Source: Neobacillus niacini NBRC 15566
GTDB lineage: Bacteria; Bacillota; Bacilli; Bacillales; Cytobacillaceae
Direction: 5' to 3'
Length of the DNA stretch: 64,000 nt
Assembly: GCF_001591505.1 (NCBI RefSeq)
Contig: NZ_BCVA01000003.1
Location: 1-64,000, forward strand
The notes under the pieces are model-generated. The model ran no database searches, had not been told where the DNA came from, and saw only the letters and a list, made by a program, of their open reading frames with translations. Shown here piece after piece: positions 33,877 to 42,600 of this stretch. Each line of letters opens with the position of its first letter. The first letter of the stretch is position 1. The position numbers were made by a program, and so were the translations under genes.

Positions 33877-35448
33877 TTAGATAATATAAGGACCAAAGAA
33901 AATCGTTAATAGTAAGATGTGAAGTCCGACAAAATAGCTTATTCTTACCGTACCAGCCCAATGATTTACCTTTTTTGAATGAATCGTTAACCACAATGCG
34001 ATGATGGCAAATAAAATCATGTAAAGATACGAACTGCCAGTAAAAGTTAAGTAGCTCGGTGCATTTGTATATATGTTATCTACAAAAAAACGATCTTTCC
34101 AAATGAGAGATGCTATCGCGTAAAGTCCAATCCCTGTATAAAAATACCAAATTGGATCGCGATCAGCGATTCTATTCCTAAAGATATACATAAATACAAC
34201 AAACAGAAGCGGCCAAATAAACCATATAACGGCAAAGGCAATACCGAAAAATGATGAGGTTATCATCCCAAACGTTTTACCTAGTGCCTGCAGCCAATCA
34301 TCTTGAGTATACTCTATTAATGGATTGACAGATTTAATGTCAGCAGATGATAGTTTAATTTTATAGCTATCGCCGTCTAAATCAATCCATGCGATCGTTT
34401 TTTCATTAATCCATTGCGGGTTCGTTGAAATCTCAGGTGTATTGCTGCGTCGTTCTGTTTTAGTGGTGCCACTTTCGTTTATTTCTGCAGAATAGATATT
34501 AAAGGTTGTACTGTCATTGAATTGGGTTTGTGTTCTCCCGTTTGCATGAAAAAGTATCGTTGGTTTATCATTACGAAAGGTAAGAATGACATCAGAAACT
34601 TCCTTCAAGCTGTTATTTCCTGCTGGATCTTCAAGGGTTAACTCGTTTAACGTTTGGGTGTTTGGACTAGATAAACTTGTTAGCATAAAATAGTTAAAGA
34701 ACTCTGGATTTCCGCCTTGAGTCGATTGAAGCTCTTCCTGAAGAAACAGTGCTAACTTTTGACCATTCAATGCAAATGAAATATCATTTACAACTTTTCC
34801 CGGATCAACCTTTAGACTCGACTGATATATGGTATTTATTTTGCCATTTGCATGCTGTTGGAGTGTAATATCGACACCTGTTGGATGAGATGAATAGGTT
34901 AATATACTTACTCCATTTTTGTTCTCTTTAGCTTTGAGCTTGAGTTTATCCAAATCAATATCCATTATTTTTTCGGAATTCTTTGTTCCGGGTGAAAGTT
35001 GATAGAGAACATGACCTTTTACATAAAGAGTGGTAGTTTCCAAAGGATAAAACTTCTCTACGTCTGAGACAATCATATTTTTTTCTTGGTCATAAATATT
35101 TTTAAAATCAAAATAAAGAATCGTATCTTTCTGCTGGTAAACTTGAGTCCATTTATTTACCGGTATGTTGTAAGTTTGCTCTTCCTTTACGGTGAAATCC
35201 TTGCTCAAAGTGGTTGTGGCTAATTTTCCATCTTCAAATCTTGTGAAAACAAAATCACCATTTTCCGTGACTTTTACAGGAGGCAAGTGATTCAAATTTG
35301 TTTCTCCTACCGTTAGGGCCCTGCTCCAATCATCAGCTGGAGGTTCCGTCACATCGGAAAAGTTTTCATAGAATAATAGAAATATTGCTAAAACGATCAT
35401 GAACGCAGGTACAAACCAATAAAGCTTAGTAGTGAATTTATTGTTCAT
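33877..35448 (-). CDS. Large membrane protein with extracellular beta-rich domain, unknown
   Basis: A 523-aa protein. One helix near residues 10-28 anchors the N-terminus, then about 360 residues of beta-rich sequence with repeated strand patterns (VKVTENGDFVFTRFEDGKL, HVLYQLSPGTK, KLALFLQEELQS) that suggest a propeller-like outer domain. Four helices follow from about residue 395 to the end. I do not recognise the family. A good GGGGT site precedes the ATG. A sensor or surface-binding role is conceivable but unsupported. Confidence 0.75.
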   Translation of the reverse strand: MNNKFTTKLYWFVPAFMIVLAIFLLFYENFSDVTEPPADDWSRALTVGETNLNHLPPVKVTENGDFVFTRFEDGKLATTTLSKDFTVKEEQTYNIPVNKWTQVYQQKDTILYFDFKNIYDQEKNMIVSDVEKFYPLETTTLYVKGHVLYQLSPGTKNSEKIMDIDLDKLKLKAKENKNGVSILTYSSHPTGVDITLQQHANGKINTIYQSSLKVDPGKVVNDISFALNGQKLALFLQEELQSTQGGNPEFFNYFMLTSLSSPNTQTLNELTLEDPAGNNSLKEVSDVILTFRNDKPTILFHANGRTQTQFNDSTTFNIYSAEINESGTTKTERRSNTPEISTNPQWINEKTIAWIDLDGDSYKIKLSSADIKSVNPLIEYTQDDWLQALGKTFGMITSSFFGIAFAVIWFIWPLLFVVFMYIFRNRIADRDPIWYFYTGIGLYAIASLIWKDRFFVDNIYTNAPSYLTFTGSSYLYMILFAIIALWLTIHSKKVNHWAGTVRISYFVGLHILLLTIFFGPYII

Positions 35449-35648
35449 ATTAGACCCCCATGTTACTCTTTAGTTCTCTATATATTTTGACAAAAATAAT
35501 AGTAACATAATTCTGACAGAATAGGCTATACCAAACACAGCGCTGTTGTAAAATATTGTTAGTTTAAACGTAGCTTGCCAATCGATAAAAATCAGTATAA
35601 TTTCATGGTAAGATAACTTAGAGGAAAAATGTTTTTTAGGAGATACAT

Positions 35649-36392
35649 ATGACAGAAATGAAAAAACTGCAAGAGGCAGATTTATATAAACCAATTCAGA
35701 GGTATTTTATACGAGAAGGCTATGAGGTATATGGGGAAGTGAAGGACTGTGATATGGTCGCAGTTAAAGAGGATGACCTGGTTATTGTTGAATTAAAACT
35801 CACCCTAAGTGTGGATCTTCTTATTCAGGCAGCCAAACGGCAAAAATTAACGAACCAAGTATACATTGCCATTCCTAGACCAAAAGGACGGTTGAATTCT
35901 AAGCAATGGGCTGATAAATGCCATTTAGTTAAAAGGCTGGAGCTTGGCTTAATTGTCGTTTCCTTTCCAGGCAACCGCTCGAAAGCAGATATTCTTATCC
36001 ACCCAACTTCCTTTCATCGTAAAATAGCTGCCGGTCGTAACAAGATGAAGAGAGAAGCCATCTTGAAAGAAATTAGCGGACGCAGTGCGGATTTCAATAT
36101 AGGGGGCAGCAGCAGGACTAAAATCATGACCGCTTACAAAGAAAATTGCATTCAAATTGCATGTATTCTAAATAAAATGGGACCATTATCTCCCAAGGCG
36201 TTAAAAGTTATGGGGGCGGGTGATAAAATCCCCTCCATCTTAACGAATAACTATTATGGATGGTTTGAACGGATTAAAAGAGGTACCTATGCTATTACTG
36301 AGAAGGGCAGGCTTGAGGTGCAGGAGTATCAGGAGCTTGTAAACTATTATTTAGAAAAACTAGTCATAAGTAATGGGGGAGAATCCAATTGA
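35649..36392 (+). CDS. DUF2161 protein, predicted PD-(D/E)XK nuclease fold
   Basis: A 247-aa cytoplasmic protein of the DUF2161 family (PF09929), predicted to carry a PD-(D/E)XK phosphodiesterase core. The putative active site is Asp35-Met36 in VKDCDMVAVKEDDLVIVELKL, with the E-x-K triad member in VELK. A winged-helix-like C-terminal half (residues 150-230: LSPKALKVMGA, YAITEKGRLEVQEY) could bind DNA. The stop overlaps the start of the LytTR gene (TTGA), giving translational coupling. Cellular role unknown. Confidence 0.8.
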   Translation: MTEMKKLQEADLYKPIQRYFIREGYEVYGEVKDCDMVAVKEDDLVIVELKLTLSVDLLIQAAKRQKLTNQVYIAIPRPKGRLNSKQWADKCHLVKRLELGLIVVSFPGNRSKADILIHPTSFHRKIAAGRNKMKREAILKEISGRSADFNIGGSSRTKIMTAYKENCIQIACILNKMGPLSPKALKVMGAGDKIPSILTNNYYGWFERIKRGTYAITEKGRLEVQEYQELVNYYLEKLVISNGGESN

Positions 36393-37033
36393 AGAGTATT
36401 ACAGTTGTTTCCCTTCTAGATGTAATTAGTGAATTGTTTTCGGAGGAAATTTCAATAGCAGTCTCAGATACGAGTGAGTACATCTATTACCGCCCTAGTA
36501 AAAGGGTGGATTTGAAGATCCGGCGAGGAGATGTTTTGAAGGAGGGGACCATAGCCCATAAAGCTATAACTTCTCGTCAGAAGGTATCCGAATTTATTGA
36601 CCGTGATGTATTTGGCGTTCCCTATCATGGGATGGCAGTCCCCTTCTTTCATGAAGGGAACCTAGAAGGGTGCGTTACAGCGATTTTCCCTTCATTAACC
36701 AGCGGTAAATTAGTGGTAACTATTAAAACCGAGGATGGCTGGATTCCCATGCCTTTTTCCGATGTGATTTACTTAGAGGCGAAGGAGAAAAAAACATTTG
36801 TAAATGGAAAGGACCATTCGGGCACCCATAAAAATACCTTACAAGAATTTGAGTTTCTGTTGCCAAAGGATCATTTTATCCGTTGCCACCGCTCGTATAT
36901 TGTTAATGTTAATCATATTAAGGAGATATTTCCTGATACGCATTCCACCTTTATTCTTTCAATGAATAATGGAGACAGAGTTCCAGTCAGTCAATCCTAC
37001 TCCAGTTATTTTCGACGGCTGCTTGGGTTTTAA
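36389..37033 (+). CDS. LytTR-family transcription regulator with non-receiver sensor domain
   Basis: A 214-aa regulator. The N-terminal 110 residues look like a PAS/GAF-type sensor (VSLLDVISELFSEEISIAVSD ... GVPYHGMAVPFFHEGNLEGC) with no receiver aspartate, so it is not a normal response regulator. The C-terminal LytTR domain (residues 120-214) has IYLEAKEKKTFV and HFIRCHRSYIVNVNHIKEI. The start is TTG at 36389 within the DUF2161 stop, with GGGGGAG upstream. Direct repeats right after its stop suggest it controls the CoA transferase gene and may also regulate itself. Confidence 0.85.
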   Translation: MKSITVVSLLDVISELFSEEISIAVSDTSEYIYYRPSKRVDLKIRRGDVLKEGTIAHKAITSRQKVSEFIDRDVFGVPYHGMAVPFFHEGNLEGCVTAIFPSLTSGKLVVTIKTEDGWIPMPFSDVIYLEAKEKKTFVNGKDHSGTHKNTLQEFEFLLPKDHFIRCHRSYIVNVNHIKEIFPDTHSTFILSMNNGDRVPVSQSYSSYFRRLLGF

Positions 37034-37036
37034 ATC

Positions 37037-37067
37037 TGCTGTTTTAGAAATCAAATTTGCTGTTTTA
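37037..37067 (+). promoter_or_regulatory. LytTR-type direct repeats before the CoA transferase gene
   Basis: TGCTGTTTTA occurs twice at exactly 21-bp spacing (37037-37046 and 37058-37067), extending to a 15-bp AAATYTGCTGTTTTA match. This layout is typical of LytTR binding sites, and a LytTR gene ends at 37033. A CodY-like 15-mer with three mismatches overlaps at 37063-37077 but is AT-rich and weaker. Confidence 0.6.
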
Positions 37068-37150
37068 TCTGAAAATTCCGTAGTTAATTCCATATTTTCC
37101 TACTAACTTAAACCTTTCAGTTAAAATAGGTGCAAAGGGGAGTGGGATGG

Positions 37151-38668
37151 ATGATCGAAAGTAATTTAAAGCGGATTAGAGACCCTCGGCTTTGGGACCG
37201 AGTCGTGACACCAGAAGAAGCGGCAGAGTGGATTGAAGACGGAATGACTTTGGGGTTAAGTGGATTTACACGTGCGGGTGACGTGAAAGCGGTTCCGTTT
37301 GCATTGGTAAACCGTGCAAAGTCCGAAACATTTAAAGTCAACGTGTATACAGGGGCTTCTTTAGGATCTGATGTAGATAAATTATTTGCGGAGGCAGGTA
37401 TTCTTGGAAAAAGACTTCCGTTTCAGGCAGATCCCACTATGAGAAAAAAGATCAATAGCGGTGAGTTGTTATTTGTCGACCAGCACTTGTCACATACAGC
37501 TGAGTTGGTTCGTGCAAATGTGATTACCCCTATTGATTATGCAATTTTGGAAGCGGTGTCAATTACAGAGGATGGAATGGTAATACCAACAACGTCTGTT
37601 GGAAATTCGTTGTCCTTCGCATTAAATGCGAAGTCAATCATCATTGAAATCAATGTAGCTCAAAATGAAAATCTTGAAGGGCTCCATGATTTATATGAAC
37701 CTGGTAAACAAGGAGAACGAGATCCAATTCCGTTAACAGCAACAGACGACCGGATTGGAACACACGGAATACCCATCGACATTAATAAGGTAAAAGGGAT
37801 CGTGTTTACCAACCAGCTCGATTCTCCGTCAACGATTGTACCGCCTGATGAGGAAACGGAAATCATGGCCCATTATTTAATCCAATTTTTAAGGAAGGAA
37901 GTAGACGCTGGCAGACTTACTGAACAACTTGCTCCTTTACAGTCAGGGATTGGCTCCGTAGCTAACGCAGTTCTACACGGAATGATTGATTCTGAGTTTC
38001 ATGATTTAGAGGTCTATTCGGAAGTATTACAGGATGCCGTATTTGACTTGATTGATGCAGGGAAAGTCCGGACTGCCTCCTGCTGCTCGATTACCCTTTC
38101 AGATGGAAAAATGAAAGAGGTATTTGCTCATTTTGATAAGTATCGTGACAAATTAATCATGAGACCTCAGGAAATATCAAATCATCCGGAAGTTATCCGT
38201 CGTCTTGGATTGATTTCTATCAACACGGCTTTAGAAGTAGACATCTATGGAAATGTTAATTCTACTCATGTATTAGGAACAAAAATGATGAACGGTATCG
38301 GTGGGTCAGGAGACTTTGCCCGCAACGCCAGATTGGCTATTTTTGTCACAAAGTCGATTGCAAAAGGTGGAAACATATCGAGTATTGTTCCATTTGTTTC
38401 TCATGTGGATCATACGGAGCATGATGTGGATGTAATCGTCACCGAGCAGGGCTATGCAGATTTGCGTGGACTTGCACCAAGAGAAAGGGTGGAATTAATT
38501 ATCGAGAATTGTACCCATCCCTTGTATCGTGAGCAGCTTCGTGACTATTACCAAGAGGCATTAACGAGAGGCGGTCAAACTCCGCATGTATTGGAAAAAG
38601 CTTTCTCCTGGCACACCCATTTTGCCGAACAGGGGACAATGTTAAAAAAGATAGTTGAAACGGTGTAG
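37151..38668 (+). CDS. Acetyl-CoA hydrolase/transferase (succinyl-CoA:acetate CoA-transferase type)
   Basis: A 505-aa class I CoA transferase of the Cat1/AarC/ScpC type that moves CoA between acetyl-CoA and succinate, propionate or similar acids. Landmarks are [11 protein letters not shown] at the N-terminus, [28 protein letters not shown], the [12 protein letters not shown] motif and [20 protein letters not shown] at 37151 lies eight bases after AGGGGAG; the frame opens at a GTG at 37130. It follows the LytTR regulator and its direct repeats, so control by acid or carbon status is likely. Confidence 0.88.
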   Translation: MIESNLKRIRDPRLWDRVVTPEEAAEWIEDGMTLGLSGFTRAGDVKAVPFALVNRAKSETFKVNVYTGASLGSDVDKLFAEAGILGKRLPFQADPTMRKKINSGELLFVDQHLSHTAELVRANVITPIDYAILEAVSITEDGMVIPTTSVGNSLSFALNAKSIIIEINVAQNENLEGLHDLYEPGKQGERDPIPLTATDDRIGTHGIPIDINKVKGIVFTNQLDSPSTIVPPDEETEIMAHYLIQFLRKEVDAGRLTEQLAPLQSGIGSVANAVLHGMIDSEFHDLEVYSEVLQDAVFDLIDAGKVRTASCCSITLSDGKMKEVFAHFDKYRDKLIMRPQEISNHPEVIRRLGLISINTALEVDIYGNVNSTHVLGTKMMNGIGGSGDFARNARLAIFVTKSIAKGGNISSIVPFVSHVDHTEHDVDVIVTEQGYADLRGLAPRERVELIIENCTHPLYREQLRDYYQEALTRGGQTPHVLEKAFSWHTHFAEQGTMLKKIVETV

Positions 38669-38689
38669 AAAAAAACTTTGGAGATTCAT

Positions 38690-38718
38690 TTGCTTTAATT
38701 GGATATCTCTGTTATAGT
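38690..38718 (+). promoter_or_regulatory. SigA-type promoter of the cold-shock gene
   Basis: TTGCTT (38690-38695) and TATAGT (38713-38718) are separated by 17 bp. Transcription would start near 38725, giving a 5' untranslated leader of about 110 bases, a usual length for csp mRNAs whose leaders respond to cold. Confidence 0.65.
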
Positions 38719-38835
38719 AAAGAAGAATTATTTTTGTTTGTCAGTTGGATTAAAAAGTTTTCAAACTTTACGTCTAAAGAACTGAGCAAGGATAGTAACA
38801 CAATGTGTGCACAGCACACGAGGAGGAAACAACAA

Positions 38836-39036
38836 ATGGAACAAGGTAAAGTAAAATGGTTTAATGCAGAAAAAGGTTTCGGATTCATCGAAAGAGAAGC
38901 AGGAGACGATGTATTCGTACACTTCTCAGCTATCCAAAGCGAAGGTTTCAAAACTTTAGACGAAGGTCAAGCAGTTACTTTTGAAGTAGAACAAGGTCAA
39001 CGTGGACCCCAAGCTACTAACGTTCGTAAAGCATAA
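38836..39036 (+). CDS. Cold-shock protein
   Basis: A 66-aa OB-fold nucleic-acid chaperone. RNP1 is KGFGFIE (residues 16-22) and RNP2 VFVHFSAI. The ATG at 38836 is preceded by AGGAGGAAACAACAA, a near-ideal site; the frame upstream to 38734 is leader. Closest in character to CspB/CspD of Bacillus. Codon use is strongly biased (AAA, GAA, CGT), as in highly expressed genes. Confidence 0.96.
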   Translation: MEQGKVKWFNAEKGFGFIEREAGDDVFVHFSAIQSEGFKTLDEGQAVTFEVEQGQRGPQATNVRKA

Positions 39037-39052
39037 TTGAACCGACATATAT

Positions 39053-39081
39053 AAAAGACTCTCTTTTGAGAGTCTTTTTTT
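39053..39081 (+). terminator. Terminator of the cold-shock gene
   Basis: An 11-bp stem (AAAAGACTCTC and complement) with a TTTT loop and seven T residues. Confidence 0.9.
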
Positions 39082-39129
39082 GTGTTTTAAAGGGTGAATT
39101 GTAGCCTGGGTTGAGGAAAAGCAGGGTTA

Positions 39130-39401
39130 GTGGCTGTGATTAGAAACTATTCGTGCCCGTCAGCGGGGAAAAGTGAGATTGGCGGTAACGAATAGGTGAT
39201 ATTCGTGCCCGTGAATGATGGAAAGTGGGGTTGGCGGTAACGAATAGGTACTATTCGTGCCCGTGAATAAGGAAAAGTGGGGTTAGTGGTAACGAATAGG
39301 TGCTATTCGTGTCCGTGAATGAGTGAAGTGGGAATGGCGGTAACGAATAGGTGATATTCGTCCCCGTGAACGAGAAAAAGCAGGGTTAGCGGTAACGAAT
39401 A
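39130..39401. repeat. Minisatellite of 52-bp units with internal palindromes
   Basis: GGTAACGAAT units begin at 39184, 39236, 39288, 39339 and 39391 (steps of 52, 52, 51 and 52 bp), with a degenerate half-unit before the first. Each unit holds a small palindrome, ACGAATAGGTRMTATTCGT, and a GCCCGTGAA segment. No ORF or ribosome binding site crosses it. Spacer and repeat are not distinct, so it is not a CRISPR. Confidence 0.85.
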
Positions 39402-39445
39402 AAAATCAATCAAGCCCAAGCTTTCTAAAAATGTTCACTTTTTAC

Positions 39446-39512
39446 AAAAAAACCCTGCTCAGTAATGAGCAGGGCAAGTAACCGAAAAACGTATTACGTA
39501 AAGCAAATGGTA
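39446..39512 (-). ncRNA. Candidate minus-strand small RNA
   Basis: An intrinsic terminator (CCCTGCTC/GAGCAGGG stem, 6-base loop, eight T residues on the minus strand) lies at 39446-39474 although no gene on that strand ends here. About 45 bp upstream (39518-39523) is an extended -10, TGC-TATACT, so a transcript of about 65 bases would result. Its 5' part carries TTTACGTAATACGTTTT. No known family is recognised. The gap 39402-39727 is otherwise without a gene. Confidence 0.4.
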
Positions 39513-39727
39513 GACACAGTATAGCACACATTGAACACATTCCCTAATTATTTTTGAAAATAATCAAAAACTCCCCAGACTTCACAAATAATTATGCTTA
39601 TCGTATACAAAAGACTCAAATGAATTCCAAAGGTTTTTTAAGGAAAAATAGCAATTTTAAAAGGTTTAGAGGACTTTTTGTTGAAATAAGTATAGTAAGT
39701 TTTTCCATTGGTGAGGTGGGATAAAAA

Positions 39728-40888
39728 TTGAATAATATCCAATACGCTTTTATAAATGAATTTGGCCATTATGGATTCGATTTTGATCAACCTGAGACTT
39801 CGACCCACTTTATAATCGTTTCTATTTTAGTAAAAGGTTCTGATAAAGAATTCCTCGAACAGGAAGTTGAGAAAATTAAACAAAAACATCTCCAAAAAGG
39901 GGATATTGATGATAGTCTTCGACTGGAAATCTTACGAGATTTAAAGGACTTACCCTTTAAGGTGTATGCGTATGTCATTGACAAGCGGAAAATTAGGGAA
40001 GACAGCGGCGTTACATATGAGAAGACATTTATTAAATTTTTTTCTAGAAAGATTTTTGAAGATCTCTTTCGTACCTTTGACACTCTTGACCTTGTCGCCG
40101 ATGAACAGGGAGCAAGGGAGTTTACGCAGGAATTTATTGGTTATGTAAAAACGAATTGCATCCCAGACTTATTTAATTATTCAACCTTTGGTTTTAACAG
40201 CAGCGAGTCTGATATTCTTCTGGAACTGGCGGAATTTATCGCTGAGACGATTGCAAAAGGTTATGTCGTAAAACATCACTCTAATCAATATCCATCTTTT
40301 TATAGATTGTTGAAAAATAAAATCATCACCATTAATCTTTGGCCCCATAATTACAAGCACTATCTATATGACTACCATTTTGAAAAAACAGACTCAGAAA
40401 CAGAACAGATTATTATTAAACAAGCAGTTAATTTGGCTTATCAATACATTGAGAAACATCGGAAAAGTGAAGAAGAGGATGAAAAAGTCAGGATTGATTT
40501 ATTGAAGTTTCTATTATTCAATTTAAAGGAAAATCCTGATGAATATGTTTATACCGAAGAGATCCTTGATAATCTTAATGCAATTAGAATCAATAAAATC
40601 AAGCAGCATTATTTTCGCTCAAATATTGTTTCGAAGCTGCGGGACCAGGGGTTATTAATTGCCTCCAGCAATAAAGGCTATAAGCTCCCTGTTTGTTTAA
40701 ATGATTTGTACGACTTTGTAAATCTATCAAGTTTAACGATCCATCCGATGATTCAACGAGTCGCAAAATGCAGGGACCAAATTCTTCTAGCAACAAACCG
40801 TGAAATAGACATCCTTGAAAAATCAGAATACGACTATTTAAAAAGAGTAATTGAATTGGAAAAACTAGCATTGATGAACAATGAGTAA
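39728..40888 (+). CDS. DUF3800 protein with C-terminal helical region
   Basis: A 386-aa protein whose N-terminal 200 residues match DUF3800, a predicted RNase H/RuvC-like fold. The first acidic motif, usually IDE-x-G, reads FINEFG, with Asn10 in place of the first aspartate. Residues about 250-386 are helical and contain a winged-helix-like segment (YVYTEEILDNLNAIRINKIKQ). It is a lone gene starting at TTG 39728 after GAGGTGGG. DUF3800 proteins are sometimes near phage defence genes, but here its neighbours are ordinary, so no role is claimed. Confidence 0.7.
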   Translation: MNNIQYAFINEFGHYGFDFDQPETSTHFIIVSILVKGSDKEFLEQEVEKIKQKHLQKGDIDDSLRLEILRDLKDLPFKVYAYVIDKRKIREDSGVTYEKTFIKFFSRKIFEDLFRTFDTLDLVADEQGAREFTQEFIGYVKTNCIPDLFNYSTFGFNSSESDILLELAEFIAETIAKGYVVKHHSNQYPSFYRLLKNKIITINLWPHNYKHYLYDYHFEKTDSETEQIIIKQAVNLAYQYIEKHRKSEEEDEKVRIDLLKFLLFNLKENPDEYVYTEEILDNLNAIRINKIKQHYFRSNIVSKLRDQGLLIASSNKGYKLPVCLNDLYDFVNLSSLTIHPMIQRVAKCRDQILLATNREIDILEKSEYDYLKRVIELEKLALMNNE

Positions 40889-40901
40889 AAGGGGAATTTT
40901 C

Positions 40902-41447
40902 ATGTTTTCATACAAAGTAGATGAAGAAATAGCAATTGAATTATTACAGCAGCACCATAAGGGTGAACTATATGACCTTATCGATTCAAATCGTGAACAT
41001 CTAAGAAAATGGTTATTGTGGGTGGATAAACGGAAATCAGCAGATGATTTCGAATCAATCATTCCAATTTGGATTAGAAACTACGCAGACAATAATGGAT
41101 TCGATGCCGGCATTCGATACAACGGAAAATTAGTAGGCATGATAGGGCTCCATTATATTGATTGGAAAAATAGCGCAACCAGTATTGGCTATTTTCTGTC
41201 GGAAGATGCCCAGGGAAATGGGATTATCACACGGACAGTATCTTCTTTACTAAAATACTTATTTGAAACCTTGAAACTAAATAGAGTTGAAATCCAAGTT
41301 GCTGTTAATAATCATAAGAGTATTGCGATTCCTGAACGTTTGGGTTTTGTTAAGGAAGGTATGAAACGAGACGGGCAATGGCTGCATGACCATTATGAGG
41401 ACATCGCGACTTATAGTTTGTTAGCAAGGGATTGGATAAAACTATAG
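40902..41447 (+). CDS. RimJ/RimL-type GNAT acetyltransferase (YdaF-like)
   Basis: A 181-aa GNAT enzyme of the ribosomal-protein acetylating group. It has IGYFLSEDAQGNGIITRTVSSLL near residue 100 and the closing NRVEIQVAVNNHKSIAIPERLGF. ATG at 40902 lies six bases after AAAAGGGGA; an earlier ATG at 40881 overlaps the previous gene without its own site. It resembles B. subtilis YdaF. The gene lies 13 bp after the DUF3800 stop and may share its transcript. Confidence 0.85.
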   Translation: MFSYKVDEEIAIELLQQHHKGELYDLIDSNREHLRKWLLWVDKRKSADDFESIIPIWIRNYADNNGFDAGIRYNGKLVGMIGLHYIDWKNSATSIGYFLSEDAQGNGIITRTVSSLLKYLFETLKLNRVEIQVAVNNHKSIAIPERLGFVKEGMKRDGQWLHDHYEDIATYSLLARDWIKL

Positions 41448-41469
41448 TAAGTCAAGTCAATCTTAAATC

Positions 41470-41508
41470 AAAAAATGCTCTAGAGGGAGAATCCACTAGA
41501 GCATTTTC
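41470..41508. terminator. Bidirectional terminator
   Basis: A 12-bp stem (AAAATGCTCTAG and complement) with a 12-base loop, with T or A runs at both ends. Confidence 0.8.
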
Positions 41509-41509
41509 A

Positions 41510-42439
41510 TTACCGGAAATCCGCCACCTTTACGGCAGGTATTTTCCGATTAAATAACTTCGTATTTGTTCCAATATAAACTCCGGTTAAAACAAACGCC
41601 GCTCCAATTCCGTGAGCCCAGGTGAAGGTTTCTCCTAAATAGATGGTTGCCATCAACACTGCAGAAACCGGCATGACATTAATAAAAATCGATGCCTTGG
41701 CTGCACCTACCTCTTTAATTCCGTAATAATACATAATAAAAGAAACCACGGTCACGAATATACTCATATGTGCAATCGCCACCCAGGTTGAGAAGTTGGC
41801 CTGTGCGATGTCCTGCCATGATGATTCTACATAAGCAAACGGTGCTAAGAAAACCGTACCAAACGCAACTGCGTAGGTGGTTGATTCAACAGCGCTATAT
41901 TTTTTTAATACGACTTTACCAACCACACTGTACAAGGCCCAGCTAATAACGGCGCCTAATAAAACCAAGTCAATAGTCTGAAAACCTAATTGAAACAAGG
42001 TTAGAAAATGCCCATCGGTGATAATAAAGGCTGCCCCTGATAATGCGATTACCATGCCAATGATATGGTTTTTCGTGATTTTTTCTTTTAGAAAGACCCC
42101 AGATAAAAGGACGATTAATACAGGGTTCGAGGCGATAAATAGAGAACTCTTAATAACCGGTGCCTGTTTGGTGGCAATGAAAAAGCAGATATTATAGAGG
42201 GCAATTCCGGTTAATCCTAGGACCGCAAATAATCCATAATCCTTGAGTGTTGGTTTCTTTCGGTTCTTTTCCATCATCCACATCATCGGAAACAAAAGGA
42301 TTGCAGCCCCTAAAAACCGTAAAAATGCGACAGTTGCCGGTTCAAAGCTCTGAACCGCAATTTTACCTGCGATAAATGCACTTCCCCATGTAGCCGTTGC
42401 AATGAACAACATTCCGTAAATCATCCATTTCTTTTTCAT
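41510..42439 (-). CDS. EamA/DMT-family permease
   Basis: A 309-aa membrane protein with ten helices in two EamA repeats; the typical motifs FLRFLGAAILLFPM and the second-half VESTTYAVAFGTVFLAPFAY are present. ATG at 42439 follows AGGGG; TTG at 42445 is in frame. It is divergent from the germination operon, sharing the 160-bp promoter region. Export of amino acids or metabolites is typical of the family; the substrate is unknown. Confidence 0.85.
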   Translation of the reverse strand: MKKKWMIYGMLFIATATWGSAFIAGKIAVQSFEPATVAFLRFLGAAILLFPMMWMMEKNRKKPTLKDYGLFAVLGLTGIALYNICFFIATKQAPVIKSSLFIASNPVLIVLLSGVFLKEKITKNHIIGMVIALSGAAFIITDGHFLTLFQLGFQTIDLVLLGAVISWALYSVVGKVVLKKYSAVESTTYAVAFGTVFLAPFAYVESSWQDIAQANFSTWVAIAHMSIFVTVVSFIMYYYGIKEVGAAKASIFINVMPVSAVLMATIYLGETFTWAHGIGAAFVLTGVYIGTNTKLFNRKIPAVKVADFR

Positions 42440-42600
42440 TCGCAATCCCCTAACCCGTCATTTTGCTATGTTTTATTGTACCATCTTTTTCAAAATTCGA
42501 AATAAAAAAATCATTTGAACACCAATTTATTTCATTAGACCAATTCATACATAAAAGTCCTTTAGATGGAAAACGATATAAAAACTGGGAGGGGTTTATT

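Noticed and set aside
39130..39401. Regular repeats suggesting a CRISPR array
   Set aside because: The unit is continuous at 51-52 bp with no unique spacers, and no cas genes are near. It is a minisatellite.
39446..39560. Short minus-strand ORF (about 32 codons) across the sRNA candidate
   Set aside because: It would run through the terminator stem and into the T-run; Cys/Leu-rich product without a convincing site. A non-coding transcript is a better fit.
42446..42600. Sigma-G promoter for the germination operon
   Set aside because: A CATACATA resembles a sigma-G -10, but no acceptable -35 stands at the right distance, so I do not list it.
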